DNA of 5,955 nt from an uncultured Bacilli bacterium (GTDB taxonomy: Bacteria > Bacillota_I > Bacilli_A > RF39 > UBA660): NCBI GenBank assembly GCA_944358685.1, contig CALVRQ010000049.1, positions 1-5,955 of the forward strand. Reading direction: 5' to 3'. Position numbers and translations under genes: made by a program. The notes below the pieces were generated by a model that worked only from the letters and a program-made list of their open reading frames with translations, did not search any database and was not told where the DNA came from. Shown here piece by piece: positions 1 through 3,610 of this stretch (the stretch's first letter is position 1; every line of letters begins with the position of its first letter).

Positions 1-118
1 TACCATAATTTCCCCATTTAATTTCCCCATCAGCATGATAAACCTTTCCAACTTCAAATTTATCACCATATCTATTTGTAAAATCTTTATTAAAACCTTT
101 ATATCCAATCACAAACAA
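1..118 (-). CDS. N-terminal part of an unknown protein, cut by the window edge (DUF7666-like motif?)
   Basis: The reading frame is open from position 160 down to the left edge. It has no ATG, so I place the start at the TTG at 118-116. Seven bases upstream lies GGATGTGAT (130-122), one mismatch from an ideal GGAGGTGAT ribosome binding site; an in-frame GTG at 112 is the alternative. The 39 visible residues include GYKGFNKDF and then FEVGKVYHADGEIKWG. From memory, a YKGF(N/D)K...FEVGKxY pattern opens small phage-associated proteins of the DUF7666 type; I cannot verify this here. The gene follows the spoVA terminator and has its own promoter candidates, so it is probably not part of the sporulation unit. 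It could also be an N-terminally degraded gene, because in-frame stops lie just upstream (161-163). Function unknown. Confidence 0.45.
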   Translation of the reverse strand, partial: MFVIGYKGFNKDFTNRYGDKFEVGKVYHADGEIKWGNYG

Positions 119-145
119 TTTATCACATCCAAAACAACTATCATT

Positions 146-154
146 ATTATAACA
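146..154 (-). promoter_or_regulatory. Extended -10 promoter candidate for the left-edge gene
   Basis: TGTTATAAT on the minus strand is a perfect extended -10 (TG-N-TATAAT). No good -35 lies 17 bases upstream. Transcription would start near 139, giving a leader of about 20 bases before the TTG start at 118. A TTGACA at 164-159 is too close to serve as its -35. Confidence 0.4.
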
Positions 155-184
155 TCTCTGTCAATATATCTTTTAACACATATA

Positions 185-213
185 ATTCTACATTACGAAC
201 AAAAGTTTGTCAA
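185..213 (-). promoter_or_regulatory. Sigma-A type promoter TTGACA-N17-TAGAAT
   Basis: On the minus strand a perfect -35 (TTGACA, 213-208) is followed after exactly 17 bases by TAGAAT (190-185), one mismatch from the -10 consensus. It points towards the left-edge gene and would start transcription near 178. It lies just after the spoVAE terminator, so it defines a new transcription unit. A LexA-box-like palindrome fills most of its spacer. Confidence 0.6.
196..209. promoter_or_regulatory. LexA (SOS) box-like palindrome inside a promoter spacer
   Basis: The plus strand reads CGAACAAAAGTTTG. This is one mismatch from the Gram-positive SOS operator CGAACNNNNGTTCG. It sits in the spacer of the TTGACA-N17-TAGAAT promoter and overlaps the edge of the -35, a typical place for a LexA operator. 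The right half-site is imperfect (GTTTG), so this may be chance in AT-rich DNA. Confidence 0.35.
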
Positions 214-219
214 CATTTT

Positions 220-254
220 AAAACAAAAACATCTAGTAAATCACTAAATGTTTT
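220..254 (-). terminator. Intrinsic terminator after spoVAE
   Basis: Minus-strand AAAACATTTAGT (254-243) pairs with ACTAGATGTTTT (237-226), with one G.T wobble and a GATTT loop. The tract TGTTTT follows. The stem begins inside the spoVAE stop codon. It closes the spoVACDE unit. The stem is AT-rich but long (12 bp). Confidence 0.7.
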
Positions 255-603
255 AATCCTTAGGTTCAAATATAAGTGACAAAAAGAATGCGAATATTAT
301 AGCCGCACTAATACCAGCAGCCGTTAAATCTAAAGTACCACTAAATAACCCTAAAATTCCTTCTGTATTATATCCATGAATCGCACCATGCGTTAAATTA
401 TGACCAAAACTAGTAATCGGAACAAGCGCTCCTCCACCAGCCCATAAAATAATTCTATCATATATATTAAATACATCTAAAAACGCTCCAAGCACCACAA
501 ATATTACCGTAATATGACCAGGTGTCAGCTTAGTACAATCAAGTATCACTTGAGCAATCGAACATACAACCCCTGCAAAAATAAAGGCATTCAAATATAT
601 CAT
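253..603 (-). CDS. spoVAE: Stage V sporulation protein AE (SpoVAE)
   Basis: This is a 116-residue membrane protein, the usual length for SpoVAE (SpoVAEb of B. subtilis). It is part of the SpoVA complex in the spore inner membrane, which moves Ca-dipicolinate into the forespore and releases it at germination. Hydrophobic segments lie at about residues 3-20, 30-48, 55-70 and 88-112. Family signatures seen are DCTKLTPGH (about 22-30), GGGALVPITSFGHNL (about 56-70) and LTAAGISAAIIFAF near the C-terminus. The ATG overlaps the spoVAD stop (ATGA), and its ribosome binding site GGAGGTAAT lies inside the end of spoVAD, which suggests translational coupling. A hairpin terminator follows at once. The assignment is by remembered family motifs and operon order. 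Confidence 0.93.
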   Translation of the reverse strand: MIYLNAFIFAGVVCSIAQVILDCTKLTPGHITVIFVVLGAFLDVFNIYDRIILWAGGGALVPITSFGHNLTHGAIHGYNTEGILGLFSGTLDLTAAGISAAIIFAFFLSLIFEPKD

Positions 604-1589
604 GATATTACCTCCAAACTAACCGCATGACAAACACTCGGTATTGTAAGTTTATGATTTACCATCGTTGGACTCATTAAAGCTCCAGTTGCAGCCAAAA
701 GCACTCTTTTATATTTTCCTTTTTTCATTTTATTAAATATATAACCATAAGTAACCAAAGGTGCACACGCCGGACCTGAAGCCCCCGCATAAACAGGCTG
801 GTTTTCCAAATCATAAAGCATAACTCCAGTATCGTTATATTTACCAAGTTTAATATTATATTCACTAAGCATATATTCCTTTAAAATCTCCTTACCATAT
901 ATACCCAAATCACCTGTCAAAACCAAATCATAATAATCAATACTTCTACCAGTATCTTTTAAATGTTTATAAATAGTATCAGCTGCCGCTTTTGCCATAG
1001 CCGCCCCCATATTAAAAACATCTTTACTTAAAGAATCAACTACTGCACCAATAGTTCCACTTTCAAGTCTAATACCACTTTTATCCTTAGAAAGTAAAGC
1101 TGCAGCTCCACCAGTCGACGTAAAAGTCGCCGTTTTAGGTTTAGGTCCACCATATTCAGTTGGATAACGATATTGTTTCTCTGCTCCCATATTATGAGAA
1201 GATGTAAAAGTAATAACTTTATTTAAAAAACCACCTTCAAGTAAACTACCACCCAATATCAAACCTAAAGTTGCTGTCGAGCAAGCCGCATAAATCCCAA
1301 TAAAACTTTTATTAAACTTACTCATTGCATAATTAGATGGTGCAATCTGATTAAGTAAATCACCACCAATAAAAGCATCAACATCATTCAAATCCACTTG
1401 ACTTTTTCTAGCCAAAACATCAGTAGCTTCCGTAATTAATTTAACTTCAGCTTGCTCCCAATTATTTTCTCCAAAATATAAATCATCATGACATAAATCA
1501 AAGTATTTTCCAAGCGGTCCATTACACTCATAAGGGCCACTCACCGTTCCAGTTTCATTTATATAAACATCATTAAATTTAATCGTCAT
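600..1589 (-). CDS. spoVAD: Stage V sporulation protein AD (SpoVAD), dipicolinate-binding thiolase-fold protein
   Basis: The protein has 329 residues, close to the roughly 338 of B. subtilis SpoVAD. It has a thiolase/ketoacyl-synthase fold but serves the SpoVA channel as the soluble subunit that binds dipicolinic acid; enzymatic activity is not established for the family. Recognisable blocks: GPLGKYFD (24-31), NNWEQAE (42-48), GGDLLNQ (75-81), AACSTATLG (101-109) with Cys103 at the thiolase nucleophile position, TSSHN (129-133), RYPTEYGGPKPKTAT, MGAAMAKAAADT, LVLTGDLG and a C-terminal AATGALMSPT. It overlaps spoVAC upstream and spoVAE downstream by ATGA junctions, so the three are made from one message. 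The start is preceded by GGTGGGG and lies inside the end of spoVAC. Nothing appears truncated and the core motifs are intact. Confidence 0.96.
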   Translation of the reverse strand: MTIKFNDVYINETGTVSGPYECNGPLGKYFDLCHDDLYFGENNWEQAEVKLITEATDVLARKSQVDLNDVDAFIGGDLLNQIAPSNYAMSKFNKSFIGIYAACSTATLGLILGGSLLEGGFLNKVITFTSSHNMGAEKQYRYPTEYGGPKPKTATFTSTGGAAALLSKDKSGIRLESGTIGAVVDSLSKDVFNMGAAMAKAAADTIYKHLKDTGRSIDYYDLVLTGDLGIYGKEILKEYMLSEYNIKLGKYNDTGVMLYDLENQPVYAGASGPACAPLVTYGYIFNKMKKGKYKRVLLAATGALMSPTMVNHKLTIPSVCHAVSLEVIS

Positions 1590-2023
1590 ATAAGCCCCAC
1601 CACCATCCTAATTACACTAAAAACAAAACTACTAACAACTCCAAATATAATAACCGCTCCAGATAATTTTAACATATTCATGCCTATACCCGTAACAAAA
1701 CCTTCTTTTCGGTATTCTAAAGCTGCACTCATCGTCGCATGAGCAAAACCTGTAATTGGAATAATAAGTCCACATTTACAGAAATTAACCCATTTATCAA
1801 AAAATCCCAAAGACGTAAATAAACAACTAAAAAATATCAAAGTAACTAACATACAAACTGTAGCCTCCTTAGTAGGAATGTCAAGCCAAGCAGAATAAGT
1901 ATCAATTAAAAACTGCCCAATAATTCCCATAATTCCGCCAGAAATAAAAGCAACTACTGCATTCGCAATCACATTTTCCTTTGGACTATTTTTTTTAGCT
2001 ATTTCCTGATAACTTTTTTTCAT
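1586..2023 (-). CDS. spoVAC: Stage V sporulation protein AC (SpoVAC), membrane channel subunit
   Basis: This 145-residue membrane protein matches the family length (about 150). In B. subtilis SpoVAC behaves as a mechanosensitive channel for dipicolinate release and uptake. Hydrophobic segments are at about residues 20-42, 54-76, 82-100 and 116-143, after a short charged N-terminus. The block PITGFAHATMSAALEYRKEG, followed by a GMNMLKLSGAVIIFGVV stretch, is characteristic and similar to SpoVAC/SpoVAEb relatives. The ATG start is set by a strong AGGAGG six bases upstream. It is the first gene of the spoVA unit. spoVAA and spoVAB, present in B. subtilis, are absent, as in many Clostridia. A forespore-type promoter (2072-2043) lies directly upstream, so expression is predicted in the forespore. 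Confidence 0.95.
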   Translation of the reverse strand: MKKSYQEIAKKNSPKENVIANAVVAFISGGIMGIIGQFLIDTYSAWLDIPTKEATVCMLVTLIFFSCLFTSLGFFDKWVNFCKCGLIIPITGFAHATMSAALEYRKEGFVTGIGMNMLKLSGAVIIFGVVSSFVFSVIRMVVGLI

Positions 2024-2042
2024 AACAATTTCCTCCTACAAC

Positions 2043-2072
2043 TATTATGAACAAAAATATTTTTTTCTATAC
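2043..2072 (-). promoter_or_regulatory. Forespore (SigG/SigF-type) promoter of spoVACDE
   Basis: The minus strand carries GTATA (2072-2068), an 18-base spacer and CATAATA (2049-2043). As I remember it, the B. subtilis SigG consensus is gHATR-N18-CATnHTA, and every specified position fits. Transcription would start near 2036, giving a leader of about a dozen bases with AGGAGG just before the spoVAC ATG. spoVA is a classical SigG target, so position and target agree. The -35 abuts the T-tract of the preceding terminator. Confidence 0.75.
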
Positions 2073-2106
2073 AAAAAAACTACTAGCACTCAATCGTACA
2101 AGTAGT
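2073..2106 (-). terminator. Intrinsic terminator overlapping the end of the pilin-like gene
   Basis: Minus-strand ACTACTTGTAC (2106-2096) and GTGCTAGTAGT (2089-2079) form an 11-position stem with one T-T mismatch and one wobble, and a six-base loop. A run of T follows, down to 2073. The 3' arm contains the TAG stop codon of the pilin-like gene. It separates the sigF/pilin transcripts from spoVAC. Confidence 0.75.
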
Positions 2107-2487
2107 ATTAGAATATTCATATTGATATTTATTTTTAGTAAAGGTAATGATAACATTTCCGTTAAAATTTTCAAACTTTTCATCTTCCTCATCGCTATTT
2201 TTTCTATATTTAGGATTTTTAATATCATCCGATGTCAAAAGTCCATATTGCTTAAGCGTATCAACCTTAATACAACACGTACTTCCTTCAGTCTTTCTTG
2301 GTAATTTTAACGAATTTTCAGACATATATGTCCTCGCTGACTGTTCAATTGTTCTAACTTGTTCATTGTAAGCTTTATCCCTTGAAGAATTTAAAGCACT
2401 ATTAATAGTTGGAATTGCAATCATCGCAATAAGTCCTAAAATAACAATAACCCCAAGTAATTCAACTAAAGTAAAACCCTTCTTCAT
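2083..2487 (-). CDS. Type IV pilin-like / pseudopilin protein with prepilin N-terminus
   Basis: The protein has 134 residues and opens with MKKGFTLVELLGVIVILGL, a textbook class III prepilin signal: a short basic leader, cleavage after Gly4, Phe at +1, Glu at +5 and a hydrophobic helix (about 5-27). The ATG at 2487 is chosen over an upstream in-frame TTG (2505) because it gives the standard short leader and has AGGTGAT four bases upstream. The C-terminal domain is polar and has four cysteines (71, 72, 130, 134), which could form disulphides. Such proteins need a prepilin peptidase and an assembly ATPase; none is encoded here. The gene sits between sigF and spoVAC with its own consensus promoter and terminator, so a sporulation role is not implied. 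A ComGC-like competence pseudopilin or a minor pilin are both possible. Confidence 0.88.
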   Translation of the reverse strand: MKKGFTLVELLGVIVILGLIAMIAIPTINSALNSSRDKAYNEQVRTIEQSARTYMSENSLKLPRKTEGSTCCIKVDTLKQYGLLTSDDIKNPKYRKNSDEEDEKFENFNGNVIITFTKNKYQYEYSNTTCTIEC

Positions 2488-2502
2488 ATTATCACCTATA
2501 AT

Positions 2503-2529
2503 CAATTATAATTTAATGCATTATAATTG
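2503..2529. repeat. Perfect 10-bp inverted repeat over the pilin promoter
   Basis: CAATTATAAT (2503-2512) and ATTATAATTG (2520-2529) are exact inverted copies around a seven-base centre. The repeat fills the gap between the sigF stop and the pilin-like gene. It covers the -10 and most of the spacer of the pilin promoter. It has no T-tract, so a terminator role is unlikely; an operator, or simply AT-rich symmetry, is possible. Confidence 0.5.
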
Positions 2530-2533
2530 TCAA
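2505..2533 (-). promoter_or_regulatory. Perfect sigma-A promoter TTGACA-N17-TATAAT for the pilin-like gene
   Basis: Minus-strand TTGACA (2533-2528) overlaps the TGA stop of sigF and is followed by exactly 17 bases and TATAAT (2510-2505). Transcription would start near 2498, leaving only about ten bases, essentially the ribosome binding site, before the ATG at 2487. It predicts strong vegetative expression independent of the sporulation genes. Confidence 0.75.
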
Positions 2534-3174
2534 TTACAGTTTTGACGAAGTTTAACTAAAACTTTTTTCTCCCTTCTAGATACGTCGACCTGACTTAATC
2601 CTAAATCACTCGCAATCTCACTTTGTGTCATATCCTCAAAATATCTCTTAATCATAATTGTCCTCTCAGGCTCACCTAAACCCTCAATAGCTTGTTTCAA
2701 AAAAACTAAACTATTATAATCGGTATTTTTGTCACCAATAATATCATAAAGAGATAAATCATCTAAATAAACCTCATCTAAACTAATACCATCACCCTGA
2801 TAATTTATAATTTCATCCAAATTATGAGAAGGGATTCCTAAATAATCACTAAGTTCTAAATTAGTCGGTTCCCGCATTAACTCTTGCGTCAAATAACTTT
2901 TAACCTTAATAACATTATTCTTCATTCTAAGCATATCTTTACTAATCTTAATGGTATGATTTTCTCTCGCATATTCTGAAACTCTACCCAAAATATAAGG
3001 ATAAGCATACGTCGTAAACTTAACCCCCTTAGATGCATCAAATTTATTATATGCTTCCATCATTCCAATACAACCAGCTTGAAACAAATCATCCAAATCA
3101 TTAGTACTAAATTTTCTTGCAATACTATAAATTAAATTACTATTTTTTAAAATAACATCTTTTATATTTTCCAT
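2530..3174 (-). CDS. sigF: Sporulation sigma factor, SigF-like (SigB/F/G family)
   Basis: This 214-residue sigma-70 family protein is assigned to SigF by its place directly after a SpoIIAA-like gene and just before spoVA. Region 2 runs from about residue 10 to 75 and contains DDLFQAGCIGMMEAYNKFD and FTTYAYPYILG. Region 3 is about 78-130. Region 4 ends in the helix-turn-helix TQSEIASDLGLSQVDVSRREKK (183-204), written in two parts as TQSEIASDLG and LSQVDVSRREKK, which resembles the SigF ending. It is shorter than B. subtilis SigF (about 255) because the N-terminus before region 2 is reduced. The ATG at 3174 is preferred over a GTG at 3180 that lies within the AGGAGGTG ribosome binding site. That site overlaps the spoIIAA stop, so translation is probably coupled. 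No spoIIAB lies upstream. SigG is the alternative identity. Confidence 0.82.
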   Translation of the reverse strand: MENIKDVILKNSNLIYSIARKFSTNDLDDLFQAGCIGMMEAYNKFDASKGVKFTTYAYPYILGRVSEYARENHTIKISKDMLRMKNNVIKVKSYLTQELMREPTNLELSDYLGIPSHNLDEIINYQGDGISLDEVYLDDLSLYDIIGDKNTDYNSLVFLKQAIEGLGEPERTIMIKRYFEDMTQSEIASDLGLSQVDVSRREKKVLVKLRQNCN

Positions 3175-3183
3175 TCCCACCTC

Positions 3184-3510
3184 CTAAACATTAATAAAAC
3201 CTACCGCCGAAAATTCATCGGGAACCACATTAAATGAATCAAAACTAAAATTAAACCGATTTTTACTTAAACAAATCATACTATTGCCATTATTCTTATT
3301 GCACATATTATAATATTTTATCAAAGTCTTAAAACCACTTTCATCCATATAATTAACATTTTCTAAATTAAAAACAATATTTAAAATTCCAACTTTTTGA
3401 ATAAAACTTCCTACCTCTTTATTTAATTTCTTCCTAGTTCTTTCACTTAACTCTCCAAAAAGTCTTACAAATAAAATTCCATATTTTGAGTCCATATCTA
3501 TCTCTAACAT
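3184..3510 (-). CDS. spoIIAA: SpoIIAA-like anti-anti-sigma factor (STAS domain) with an altered phosphosite
   Basis: The protein has 108 residues and is a single STAS domain, close to the 117 of B. subtilis SpoIIAA. FVRLFGELSERT (14-25) matches the family's IRLTGELDHHT strand, and IVFNLENVNYMDESGF (45-60) matches the IVLNLEDLSFMDSSGL block. In SpoIIAA the first serine after MD (Ser58) is phosphorylated by SpoIIAB; here that position is Glu57, while Asp56 and the second serine (Ser58 here) remain. The C-terminal third is divergent. The gene normally found next, spoIIAB, is missing and sigF follows after a few bases. The start ATG has GGTGAT upstream. It may be a true but rewired SpoIIAA, or a STAS protein with another partner; synteny favours the former. 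Confidence 0.82.
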   Translation of the reverse strand: MLEIDMDSKYGILFVRLFGELSERTRKKLNKEVGSFIQKVGILNIVFNLENVNYMDESGFKTLIKYYNMCNKNNGNSMICLSKNRFNFSFDSFNVVPDEFSAVGFINV

Positions 3511-3526
3511 ATCATCACCAATGATA
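3510..3526 (-). promoter_or_regulatory. Small hairpin around the spoIIAA ribosome binding site
   Basis: The minus strand reads TATCAT-TGGTG-ATGATA, a six-base perfect inverted repeat. The Shine-Dalgarno GGTGAT lies in the loop and 3' arm, and the last base of the arm is the A of the start codon. The stem is weak and AT-rich, so an effect on translation is uncertain. Confidence 0.25.
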
Positions 3527-3558
3527 CTTTAGCACTTTCATGATTAACAAAAAACAAA

Positions 3559-3578
3559 TTCGTCAAAACTAGTCAAAA
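3559..3578 (-). promoter_or_regulatory. Tandem TTTTGAC repeats upstream of spoIIAA, possible Spo0A boxes
   Basis: Two copies of TTTTGAC (3578-3572 and 3568-3562) lie exactly ten bases apart, one helical turn. The second continues as TTTTGACGAATT and is one mismatch from the Spo0A box core TGTCGAA. Its GACGAATTT also fits the remembered SigH -10 pattern RnnGAAT, but no SigH -35 was found. The B. subtilis spoIIA operon is SigH- and Spo0A-dependent, which makes the position attractive. No convincing sigma-A promoter was found between 3511 and 3580. Confidence 0.3.
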
Positions 3579-3610
3579 TAAGAAAAAATACGCATCAACA
3601 GCGTATTTTA
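3579..3610 (-). terminator. Intrinsic terminator after ftsK/spoIIIE
   Basis: Minus-strand AAAATACGC (3609-3601) pairs perfectly with GCGTATTTT (3593-3585) around a seven-base loop (TGTTGAT), and a T-rich tract follows. The 5' arm overlaps the TAA stop of the translocase gene. It separates this gene from spoIIAA-sigF. Confidence 0.8.

Noticed and set aside
161..163. Recoded TGA (Mycoplasma-type code) that would extend the left-edge frame
   Set aside because: TGA ends spoVAC, spoVAD and sigF at sensible places and Trp in FtsK is encoded by TGG; another stop (TAA) also lies further upstream in the same frame.
146..164. TTGACA followed by TATAAT eight bases later on the minus strand
   Set aside because: The spacing is far too short for a -35/-10 pair; only the extended -10 part is retained as a candidate.
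35..247. Plus-strand open frame of 70 codons
   Set aside because: It crosses a terminator, a promoter and the start of a minus-strand gene, has low-complexity Ile/Thr/Lys composition and no ribosome binding site.
2047..2371. Two overlapping plus-strand open frames opposite the pilin-like gene
   Set aside because: They are antisense shadows of a clearly recognised prepilin gene, and their translations show only Phe/Ile/Ser-rich low complexity.
2488..2505. Upstream TTG start for the pilin-like gene
   Set aside because: It would lengthen the prepilin leader and lies on the last base of the -10 element, upstream of the predicted transcription start.
3175..3180. GTG start two codons upstream for the sigma factor
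   Set aside because: The GTG lies inside the AGGAGGTG ribosome binding site itself, so the ATG at 3174 is the likely start.
3184..3510. A fused or out-of-frame spoIIAB hidden within the STAS gene
   Set aside because: The 108-residue frame is fully accounted for by one STAS domain, and no HATPase motifs (N, G1, G2 boxes) were seen in any nearby translation.
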